From Pseudeuparius sepicola (lineage: Eukaryota > Arthropoda > Insecta > Coleoptera > Anthribidae): a DNA stretch of 64,000 nucleotides. The position numbers were made by a program, and so were the translations under genes. Shown here one piece after another: positions 23,553-35,500 of this stretch; position 1 is the first letter of the stretch, and the number at the start of each line of letters is the position of its first letter. Location of the stretch: assembly GCA_963920635.1 (NCBI GenBank), contig OY987299.1:134227373-134291372 (forward strand). Direction: 5' to 3'. The notes below the pieces were generated by a model. That model worked only from the letters and a program-made list of their open reading frames with translations. It was not told the origin of the DNA and searched no databases.

Positions 23553-26500
23553 TTTGTTCGGGTGGAATCTTGCAACTCAATTTTGAAGCAGATATCTTCA
23601 ACCGATCGAGCTGAAATTTTGTACACACGTTTAATTTGGATGACAATGCATGATTATATGTGTGACGTCATTCTAAATCCAACATGGCGGATCACCCAAG
23701 ATGGCGGACTAGGTAAATTTCAACCGATCGAGCTGAAATTTTGTACACACGTTTAATTTGGATGACAATGCATGATTATATGTGTGACGTCATTCTAAAT
23801 CCAACATGGCGGAACACTCAAGATGGCGGACTAGTTAAATTTCAACCGATCGAGCTGAAATTTTGTACACACGTTTAATTTGGATGACAATGCATGATTA
23901 TATGTGTGACGTCATTCTAAATCCAACATGGCGGAACACTCAAGATGGCGGACTAGTTAAATTTCAACCGATCGAGCTGAAATTTTGTACACACGTTTAA
24001 TTTGGATGACAATGCATGATTATATGTGTGACGTCATTCTAAATCCAACATGGCGGAACACCCAAGATGGTCATTAGAAGGTCTCCTCATTGAAGAGCTA
24101 GACTGTTCTAAACTAACCGGCAAACGACCTTGCAACAATGATGCGTTAACTGAGATGAATAGACTCAGACACTTGGCCAAACTAAAAATTACAAAATAAA
24201 TTAAAAGTAAAAAAATATTTTTAAAAAAAGCTTTTATTTAAATGCGCTAAAAAGAATAAAATAATCTTTTCTTTTAAAACTTTTACTATCAACTTATAAC
24301 GTCATTCCACAATTTATATGATATAAAAGCTTGTCGCGAGATTTAAGTAGTGGTATTTACTTAGTTTGAAAACTTAAATCTCGCGACAAGCTTTTATATC
24401 ATATAAATTGTGGAATGACGTTATAAGTTGATAGTAAAAGTTTTAAAAGAAAAGATTATTTTATTCTTTTTAGCGCATTTAAATAAAAGCTTTTTTTAAA
24501 AATATTTTTTTACTTTTAATTTATTTTGTTTAAGCATCAAATTTTATTTTTTTACGTAAAGCTCTGTAGGTATGAGCTAAGCTCCCTATACTATACGGGG
24601 TGACTGGTAATGAAAGGTATTCCTTTTAAGGGGTAATAAGGGACCTCATTTGAAGTTCATTGACCCATATACTCCATTATACAAAAGGCAATGGTTTTTA
24701 AGTATCTTAGTTTTTCCGTTTTTTAGAATTTTGCTGTCGCGCGCCACTAATTCTAGAGATTTTTGAGAAGCCTAGCAAGTTTTCCAAATTATGTCTATTC
24801 CTCCATTTAGAGTACACTAATAGTACACATTATGTAGGACAACGATTGGAAAAAATTCGCTCAGAAAAAATGGGACGGCTAAAACCGAGGCTAAAACCGA
24901 AGCTTAATCTCAAAAAAAAATTATTCAGGTGCACATACGTGGCCGTTTTTTCCGAAAATTTTATAATACATGAAACGCGCAAGTTCTTGCAAAAACTTGC
25001 CTAGAGTGTTCGCTTTCAAAGGAGATATGAGATTGCAAAATATTTCGTGTATTCACGTAAAATAACACAATTGTTTAAAAACAAAAAACAAAACGTTAGA
25101 TTGTATACCTATATAAAAAAAACTCCTATAAAATAATTGTCGGTAAGAAGTAATGGTATCAAAAATAGGCTATTCCTACTTATTAGGTAATTATTATGTC
25201 TTGATAATGGTAAGCATTCAGGGCTATAACTAAGTACTTGCATTTTAAATCTTGATACCTATATATCTTGATAAATATCTTGATATGTATCAAGATATAT
25301 ATATATATCTTTTGATATACAGGGTGTAACTAAACTGAAGGTCAAAAATGAAACCACGTATTCTTGGAATACGGAATACCCTGGTTATGGTTAACAAAAA
25401 GTATCTCTTAGTATTTTTTCATATTCTCAGCCGTTTTTTAATTATTTTCAAAGAACGGCAATGCTGCAATAAAAAAGTCACTTTAAGAATAAATCTAACA
25501 ATCTGTGGATGTCAATTAAACTTGGCATTATTTGAATCATTTGGCTGCCAACTTTGCACCTTAGTATCAATATTTTGAAAAATTATATTTTCATTTGAAG
25601 AATTGACTGATATGCACTTTTGCTATGGACTTGCGAATGGCAATAATAAACATGCGGAAACGCATAGTTGCGTGTATTGAAAGAGACGGCGGTCATTTCG
25701 AACATTTAATAATTTAATTTTCTAATAGCAATACGTTTCTTTTATTACCGTTTTTGCTTTTGTATTTTGTTAAATAAAGTTTAATTGACATCCACAGATT
25801 GATAGATTTATTCTTAAAGTGACTATTGTTCATTGCAGCGTTGCCGTTCTTTAAAAATAATTAAGAAACGGTTGCGAATATGAAAAAATACTAAGAGATA
25901 CTTTTTGTTAACCATTCTATTCACCACTCAAAACAAATTTAAAAAATGCGATTATACAGGGTATTCATATTTTTCTGAACTAATTAATTTTACTAACACC
26001 CTGTATCTTCGCAACTGGGAGCCTCAGAAGCTTCATGTCAACCTTAAGTTTGACGGCTCATCTCATAGATAAAGGATTTATATATAGGGAGCTCATCTGC
26101 TCATGTGACACGCCAAGTTTGAAGAAAATATCTCGTATACTTCTAGAAATACTAAGAAATATGTGTATTTTTCTCCAAACTTCTACGCTCTGTATAAAAA
26201 AAACTGGCCCCTAGGAGAAAAAAATATATGAAGAAGTGCCCTTATTTTGACTCCAAAAATACGTAGTTTCATTTTTGACCATCAGTTTAGTTACACCCTG
26301 TATATCATGCCAACCTTGCAGATTACAGCGCCATTATAAATAAAATAATTTTGATTTTTTTGGATCGTTTTCGACATGTGGTCTTCATTTGTTTCAGGTT
26401 TATTGACAGCAATAAACTGCCTGAGCGTCAGATGGGCGATGAGAATCCAGAGCGTGTTCACTGCTGCAAAGCTTTTCGCTTTGGTGGTCATAATTTTGGC

Positions 26501-29500
26501 GGGCATTGTACATTTGTCCACTGGTAAGTCAAATATGTCAACTCGGAGAAATAACCAAGGATAGAGGGGGGAGCAAAAACATCAAAATACACACGTTTGT
26601 AGTCAACCAACATTATAACGAAAATTTACCAAAGTAAACAAACATTACGCCCGCGCCCGTGTTTACAACGTTTACCTGTTGTCCTGAGAAAAATATCAAT
26701 TTGGCCACACACCACACAGTTTCTGCGCCCCATTGTATACAAAATAAGTCACTATATACTAAATACTAATAAATAGTCGTCTATAAATTATTAAAGTAAT
26801 AATTAGCATACTATAATTACAGGGCAATTTGGTTTTAATTTAAAATTGTCATGTACAAGGAAATAATAGCTACATTAAATTTATTAATTTAATGTTACGA
26901 GAAGTGTGTCTTCATATAATCCCATTATTAAACTCGTCTATTTTGGAATGAAGTGCTGTAAACGATGGAGGATACCTACGTGGCATCACTCAAAAATATG
27001 TTTGCTCCGTTTACTTTTTGTTCTTACTCCCTTTATCTTTGGTTATAAATCTGAGAATGTTAATAATTGAATTCTGGAAAATGCAATTTTCATAATTTTT
27101 TCCATCTCTTTTAGGTCACACAGAAAATCTCTCCAATCCAATGGAAGGCAATTTCGAGATCACAGACATCGCTCTGGGTTTCTTCTCGGGTTTGTTTGCC
27201 TTCGGGGGGTGGAACTTCCTCAATTTCGTGACCGAGGAGTTGCAGGACCCTTATAGGTAAGTGCTTTTCGCTGTGGAGCATTTATTTCTTTCTTCCTCGC
27301 GTTCGTGGAATTGCGGAAAATAATGGGAATCAATACTGTTGGACAGGGAGGTAATTTTCTTTGAAACCCCTTTTATTTTGCTAAATGGTTTTGGATTTAT
27401 TGAACTGCAAAATGCTATTTGAAGTGGAACTTATCAAAAATGTTATATGTAATAATACAAAAATATTTCTAGGCTTGTTGACCAATTCGTTTCATTATCT
27501 ACAATCTACAACTTGTCTCTAGTGGGAATGAGTGTAATTATTGTTGTAAACAAGAATTTGAAGTGGCCATGGGATGGGGTCTTCTATCATTCCGTTTATG
27601 AATGATTTATTTATAGAAATAACAATGTTACTGCCAAAAATATTTGATAATATTAATAGTTCTACCGATTGGGGACATCTACAGGGTGTACCCAAAAAGT
27701 TGGAAACACGGGAACCTTTTTTATGTTTTATTTGTCAAAAAATTCCATACCTACCACCTACCTTTTTTGACCAATCAGAGGCTCGTTGTCATGGCAACTC
27801 AAAAAATTTCCGGAAATAAGTATTCCTACTTGCTTTACGCAGCAGGATGTGATTACAGCGGAAATTTTTTGACAGATGTCATTGTTATAATGTGACATTG
27901 TAACATATACTCAACAAAAATGTTGATAATAATTTCGTTTAATTTACGTGTAGGTAATGGAATTTTCTTACCGAATCCCCCACGTTCTTGAATTAATAAC
28001 CCGAAATTTTTCTCCAACACAAATTTTGTAAGAAAACACGAATTTTTTAAGAAAATTCGTGTAGGTACTCGAAAAATTTCCGGCAATAATTCAAGCGCTA
28101 GGGCGATTACTAGTGAAAATATTGTTCTCGAAAAAAGTTGATGCTTGTCCTTGAATGAAAAATTACCTCAAAAACGAGACAATCCAGAATATTTTTTTGT
28201 CTTTGAAATGTTTAGTAACACCACAGACCTATATAGCTTCGCTAAAACTATATAGGTCTGTGGTAACACCGATTTTAACCCAGAATAAATCCAGGCTGCT
28301 TTTAATAGTTTTAAATATTCCTACATTATCATTAATGTTGTCCACGCACTTAACCAAATTTTGTTTGTCAAAATTTTTTTTATTAATACCACAACATTTA
28401 ATTAAAAATTGTTCTGGCGCGACTTAAACAAGTCATATTAAATATTATGGTATTAATAAACAATGTAGTTTTGTCACACCCTTCAACAATTTTTTTTGTT
28501 TTTTTTTTTTAATAAAAATGTAGGAATAATTATTGAAACCTATTGAAAGCAACCTGGATTTTTAAACATGATTCTGAGTTAAAAACGGCGTGACTATAAA
28601 CATTTCAAAGAAAAAATTATGCGACGTCTCGTTTTTGAAAAAAACATCAAAGATAAAAAAAATAGCTACCTATCCGTTTCGAATTTCATATTTGCATATA
28701 ATAATTATTAATTTCAAACAACTTTTCCTTATAACTTTTTTTTCGTATCTTTAAAAATTACGTGTTGAGAATTGGTAGGATTTAGGGTTAAAACCAAATG
28801 GAAATTATATTAGTTCATTGCCAACGTTTCGGTATATTTTATAACCATCATCAGGGCTCTAGAAAGATATTACATAATATGTTAATGAGTTTAAAATATA
28901 TGGAAAAAAAGGAACAAAAAACAAAAAACAAGAAACAAGGACAAAAAAAACAAGGTACAAATTTCAATGCTTACCCAACTAGTAATTTCCTTTGTCAAAA
29001 AATAAATAATTATATAAATCAGGTAACATAGATAACATATATAAACAATCAATGCTATGGTAAAATGACGATACAAACATATTAAAAAGGTTAGTCTGGT
29101 GGTTGAAAGCAGAATGAATTCAGCAGCCGGAACTACCTGTGTTCTACCATAAAAAGAAGAGTAAAAACAAACGGTCAGGTACACAGCGGCAAACAAAAAC
29201 CACTACACAGTGGTGCGAGGTGCAAGAAATTTTTTCTTCAATCTATCAATAATGTTGTAGTAAGAATTATTGAGGTGTTCAATATCTTTGCGGTTATTGA
29301 CACTGTTACATTTCCTAACGCAAATCATTTCTTGCAAGAGACGATTAGAGAGATTTTTCTGTGTTCCCAAAATCTTAGTTTTATCAAAGTCAAATTGATG
29401 CCTTTGCTCCCTCACATGTTCAACCAAAGCCCCTTTTTTTTCCATATATTTTAATTTTTTAAGAAACTCATTAACATATTATGTAATATCTTTGTAGAGC

Positions 29501-32500
29501 CCTGATGATGGTTATAAAATATACCGAAACGTTGGCAATGAACTAATATAATTTCCATTTGGTTTTAACCCTAAATCCTACCAATTCTCAACACATTCAA
29601 GATTAAGGGTTACTAAATTTTTACCATTTAAAAATTACGATAGTTTACTCAAAAATATGACATTGACAGCTAAAACATCTATCTTTACACAATTTTTGTT
29701 GGGGTAATTTTTCATTCAGAAACTCTTATCGAGAATAAAATTTTCTGACAAATAAAAAATTACCCATGTGTCTAACTTTTTTGCACACACTATATAAATG
29801 AGTTCAAATATCTTTCTATATGAAACGTTCAACATAATTTCCTATATATTTCCTATATATAAAAGATAACCAGTTGCTGTTATTAGAAGTGATAGTTCAT
29901 AATAATGATAGGACGATATCGAAACAAAGTTCATAGAAAAAGGACAAAATATATTAATATTTAAATAATGCTATCTAATAAACACTGATATTATTTTGAA
30001 AGTTTTGAGAATAGTTCAAGGCACCAAAGTCCAATAGTGCAACATATTAATTATTAGGTTAGGTCAATGCATTAGGTTTTTTCACAGACCAAGTTTTTTT
30101 GTTATCCTTTACAGAATGAATCGGTTTATCTTTGTACAGGTTGTCCTTTTGTTCTCTCAATTCCAACGATATACAGGGTGTCCAACTTTAAAACTGTACA
30201 AATCCGTAAAATCTTCATTTTTGGAGATAATCGCCTAAACTTTTTTTTGTTTGAAAGGCCTTCAAAAACCAGGGCCGGCTGCGATTTTTTTATACTCCCG
30301 ATTTTCACGAAAACCATTTAGCGATTTTTTTATTTCAAATCTGACCCCACAGCGTTAATCAGACCACGCCAAAACCCCCATATACCAAATTTGAGCAAAA
30401 AATATACAGGGAGTTCCATTCTGCGGGGTGTCAAAGTTGAGCAAAATAGGCATTTTAAAGGCATCTGGCGAGTCAAGTGTGCCATTGTATCCCTTCAAAA
30501 CAGTTGAATGGTCAACAGGACCACTCAAAATATTGGTGTGAAAAAATATTTACTACAAAAATATACAGGGTATTTTTCTCTGAGCCATCTCAAAATTCTG
30601 AAATTTTATGAAACTTATACGGATCAAGAGTGCTCTGGAATCATTGAAAAAATATTAATAAACACAAAAGTAATGTATTTCTTTACAAAATGCCAACTAA
30701 CATATAAAAACAATTTAAAATATTGGACTTTTTTCAACAAAGTCACTGTCTAAGATGATACATTTTCTGTGCGTTTCCTGTTGTGGCACACTGGCCACCT
30801 TAACTGATATGGACTTACTGACTGGCAGGCTTCTGTATATTTGAGATTTAGTTCATTTATAGTGTGTGGAGCGGTTTTGATATACTCGATTTTTGTCCAG
30901 TATAAAGTTCCAAAAATTCAGTATTTTGAGATCGCACAGATAAGAACACTCTGTATATTTTGTATTGGACCTTTGCACACCAACACCTTGAGTGGTCCTG
31001 TGGACCATTCAACTGTTTTGAAGGGATTCCATGGCACACTTGACTCTTGACTCGCCAGATGCCTTTAAAATGCCTATTTTGCTCAACTTTGACACCCCGC
31101 AGAATGGAACTCACTGTATATTTTTTGCTCAAATTTGGTATATGGGGGTTTTGAGGTGTTCTAATTAACGCTGTGGTGTCAGATTTTAAATAAAAAAATC
31201 GCTAAATGGTTTTCGTGAAAATCGGGGGTATAAAAAAATCGCAGCCGGCCCTGGATTTGCATTTTTAAAATGGCAGGAAGGTCAAAAGAAGCGGTTTTTG
31301 AAGGCCTTTCAAACAAACAAAAATTTAGGCGATTATGTCCAAAAATGAAGATTTTACGGATTTGTACAGTTTTAAAGTTGGACACCCTGTATAGTTTTAT
31401 ATAGATATCTCTAACAATATCCAAGCAGAGAATTTTCATTTTCTTTCCTTAAATATGTAAAGTTTTCATCTTGTGTGCTAAAAGTATATTATTAAAGATG
31501 ACTATAATAAAACTATACAGTGTGGTCATTTAAGTGTGAAACATATGGGATTTTTTTTTATTAATTGCACAACGAAAATACAAATATTCCCGAACGTTGG
31601 TGCATGTTCGATAATCATATTAGGCGCACTTAGAATGGTTGCAAGTCAAACAGCATACAGGGTAGGTCAGAAAATATAAAAATTGTACAAGAGTAAAGTA
31701 CCCTTATTTCAGAAAATTCAGCAAAATGTTATTAAGAAAAGTTGCCTAGAATCAAGGTTAGTTGATACTAACCTTGGCCTAGAATTAAAGTTATGCCAAA
31801 ACATGGCCTCCTAAGAAAAATAAATATATATTTTTTGAAAAACATTAATAATTTCCTAAAAAAAAATAATATTTACCCTAAACAATTTCATAAATCAATC
31901 AAAATTATATCAATTTCGCATAACTTTGTTCAAATTCAAGCATGTTTGTAAAATAAACTTATATTTTTATTTTTTTAGGAAATTGCAAACTTCATGTTTG
32001 TTGCAACGATATTAAACAAAACTTTAAAATTTCGCAAAAATTCTTCTGAACAAGGTAAAACATTAGTAATGATAATGTGTATATTAAAAAACTTTCATTT
32101 AGGTGCAAACTTTTATAAGAAACTGGAAATTAATTGACGAAAAAAAATTTTTTCGTAGGAGGCTATGTTTTGGTATTTAGGCATAGCTTTTAATTCTAAA
32201 CAACTTTTCTTAATAACCTTTTGCTGATTTTTTTTATTTTTTGTGCTACCCTGTATGCTGTTTAACTTGCAACCATTCTAAGTGCACCTAATATGATTAT
32301 TGAACATGCATAAGTCCCATATTATGTTGCACACTTAAATGACCACACTGTATATCGTAGAAATTGGGAGAACAAAAGGAATCTACAAAACCCAAAATAT
32401 ACAGGGTGCATGCTTCCGTTCAAAACGGAAGTTGGAGATGGGAACTGACAATTTTCTGTTACATCGCTTATCATTAATAAGATTCCATGGTGAAATTGAA

Positions 32501-35500
32501 CTTTATTTTTTTTTGTAAACGTGTATTTTTTTTGACATAACTCTCTAACAACATCCTGTAGGTATATTAAGGCTGACTTCATATTCGAATTCCTCGGAAA
32601 ATTCTCACTAGTGTTTGAATCATTAATTATTTATCTTTGGGACACCCTCTCTACCCCCTTTTATAAGCTTAGTTGGAACAAAATCACGTAGGGAACTGTA
32701 TAAAAAGGGTATACTCGGTCTGATGACTTTCAAAAATCGTCCAACATGAACATGGACAATATAATAAGGTTTTTTATCTGCAAATGATGCAGCGTCTCTC
32801 AGTTTTATTATTGTTTCGTGTTTTATGTTTATTTCTGCAGTAGTTGCATCACCATCACAGTGTGGGCCATGTGTTATCACAGCTTTCATAGCATTGTTTT
32901 TAACTAATAAAAAAATAAATACAGAATACATATAGTTTGTTCAAAATTATCCTAGTGGCCGGTGGAGTTGTTTTTAGTGTAATAAATGGCAAAAGGCACT
33001 CTGTATGTTTTATTCAGTTTAGGTTAGGTTCTTACATTTAAACATGAGGGCAATTTTGTTAACCTTTTATATACAGGGCAGGACTGGGTAAGACAAACGT
33101 ATACACTATCACAGAATAATACTGCAAATTAACATTTTTTTATTTTTGCCCCCACTTTAACAATGTGTGGCCTTAAGATTATTTATAATGTTTTTATATA
33201 AGTGCCATAACACTAATCTCTAATGACAATTAACAATTAAATTTTTATTATCTCTCTATTGTCATGAATTAAGTACTTAGTAGACATATTTAACAGCCCT
33301 ATAAATTTTATATTGCTATTACAGGAGAAAAAGCCCTTAAAAGGATCGATATTATTATTATTATTATTGCAGTTAGAAGTACAGGGTGGTCCCGTATTTG
33401 ATTTTTGAGGTTTGAAAAAGTCTGTTTTTACAAAAGTTCTAGGTATAAAGTATTAAAAGTCCGATTATTTCTTTAGTTTTTGAGATAAAAAGACCAACTA
33501 AAAACCAAAGTGTCAATAAGTTTTCTGAGTGGAATTTTCATAATTACGTTCTATTTTATAATTAGACATACTTCAAACTTTCTAATATTTTGTTTTTAGC
33601 TGGTAACAAAATGTAACAAAATAAAAAAAAATCATCATAATGGAGCTCCACCACATAGTTATTTGCCCGTAAGAAATGAACCTAGATCAGCTCTATCCAA
33701 ATAGTTGGATAGGGAGAAATAGACCTATTTCCTGACCGCCCCGATCCCCTGATTTGTCTGTTTTAGATTTCTTTTTGTGGGGAACAGTACAAAATAAAGT
33801 ATGAGACAATTGATGAATTAAGAGCAGCTGTTTTGGAAGCAATTGCCAGTATTGACAGGCGCTCTCTAAGAAAGGCGACAAATTCAGTTTGAAAAAGATG
33901 CAATATTTGCATAAATATAAATAATAATGGTGGATTGTTTGAACACCTTTTAAAATAATAATAATTTGAATTTGAGTTTTTTAATTTTTGTTTTATTTTG
34001 TTACATTTTGTTACCAGCTAAAAATAAAATATTAGAAAGTTTGAAGTATGTCCAATACTTATAAAATAGAAGTAATTATGAAAATGTTCCATGGCTGACT
34101 ATGTGAAAATTAAAAAAACAAACATAAAATTAGCCATAGCGCTTCTATTTTTTATAATAACTATGCCGAGTATTATATCTTTGGAAAGCTCAAAAAATGA
34201 CCGATTCGATAATGAATCTCTAATGATAATTAACAATTAAATTTTTATTATCTCTCTATTGTCGTGAATTAAGTACTTAGTAGACATATTTAACAACCCT
34301 ATAAATTTTATATTGCTATTACAGGAGAAAAAGCCCTTAAAAGGATCGATATTATTATTATTATTACTTATTTCAGTTAGAAGTTCAAGGGTGGTCCCGT
34401 ATTTGATTTTTGAGGTTTGAAAAAGTCTGTTGTTACAAAAGTTCTAGGTATAAAGTGTTGAAAGTCCGATTATTTCTTTAATTTTTGAGTTAAAAAGACC
34501 AACTAAAAACCAAAGTGTCAATAAGTTTTCTGAGTGGAATTTTCATAATTACTTTCTATTTTATAATTAGACATACCTACTTCAAACTTTCTAATATTTT
34601 ATTTTTAGCTGGAAACAAAATGTAACAAAATAAAACAAAAATTATCATGATGGAGCTCCACCACATAGTTATTTGCTCGTAAGAAATTAACCTAGATCAG
34701 CTCTATCCAAATAGTTGGATAGGGAGTCCCGATCCACCGATTTGTCTGTTTTGGATTTCTTTTTGTGGGGAACAGTACAAAATAAAGTATGAGACAATTG
34801 ATGAATTAAGAGCAGCTGTTTTAGAAGCAATTGCCAGTATTGACAGGCGCTCTCTAAGAAAGGCGACAAATTCAGTTTGAAAAAGATGCAATATTTGCAT
34901 AAATATAAATAATAATGGTGGATTGTTTGAACACCTTTTAAAATAATAATAATTCGAGTTTGAGTTTTTTAATTTTTGTTTTATTTTGTTACATTTTGTT
35001 ACCAGCTAAAAATAAAATATTAGAGAGTTTGAAGTATGTCTAATAATTATAAAATAGAACGTAATTATGAAAATGTTCCATGGCTGACTATGTGAAGATT
35101 AAAAAACAAACAGAAAATTAGCCATAGCTCTTTTATTTTTTGTAACAACTATGCCAAGTATTATATTTTTGGAAAGCTCAAAAAATGGCCGATTCGATAA
35201 GACCACAGCCAACTATGATTTACATTAAAAAAAAACACAAATTTATGTCATATCTCAAAAATCACAAACAACATAAAAAAAATGGATTAGATTATCTTAT
35301 TAAGTCCAAAATTATCTACAATTTTTATCTCTACAGTTTTTCTGTATAATCAGAATTAACGGAGCTACAGAGATCTGATGAAATAGCAAAAAATCACTCT
35401 TTTCAAAATATCTAGTGAGCCATGAACTTTTTTAAAAATCCAAAAGGGGCATTAGATTGAGCATTCAAAACCGCAATTCTTTCCCCATTTAACCTTTGTT

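Larger units (their letters stand above)
28763..29626 (-). mobile_element. Penelope-like retroelement fragment with inverted terminal copies
   Basis: Flanked by the 13-bp duplication TTTAAAAATTACG (28750-28762 and 29627-29639). About 115-nt terminal segments are inverted copies, both containing CATCATCAGGG/CCCTGATGATG and the CGAAAC motif. The interior holds a GIY-YIG-side coding remnant on the minus strand. Variable target duplications and inverted terminal segments are usual for Penelope-like elements. Confidence 0.8.
27680..29794. mobile_element. Foldback element G, interrupted by a Penelope-like element
   Basis: The left end ACAGGGTGTACCCAAAAAGT pairs with a diverged right end near 29,765-29,794. 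Further pairs are GAATGAAAAATTAC (28153 and complement at 29704) and the inner arms 28,155-28,340 with 28,500-28,650. The right arm is split by the element at 28,763-29,626, a later insertion. It lies in transporter intron 4. Confidence 0.7.
33214..35200 (+). repeat. Tandem duplication of a 1-kb mariner-containing unit
   Basis: Unit 1 (33214-34213) and unit 2 (34214 to about 35200) align over their whole length. Each contains an ACAGGGTGGTCCCG-like end, a mariner transposase remnant and an inner inverted-repeat pair (GTTACAAAATGTAACAAAAT-type blocks). Unit 2 has small deletions. This is a segmental tandem duplication, not two independent insertions. Confidence 0.85.

Noticed and set aside
23599..24075. 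Four regular repeats as a possible CRISPR array
   Set aside because: Units are 122 bp and contiguous without spacers, in an insect-type genome; it is a minisatellite.
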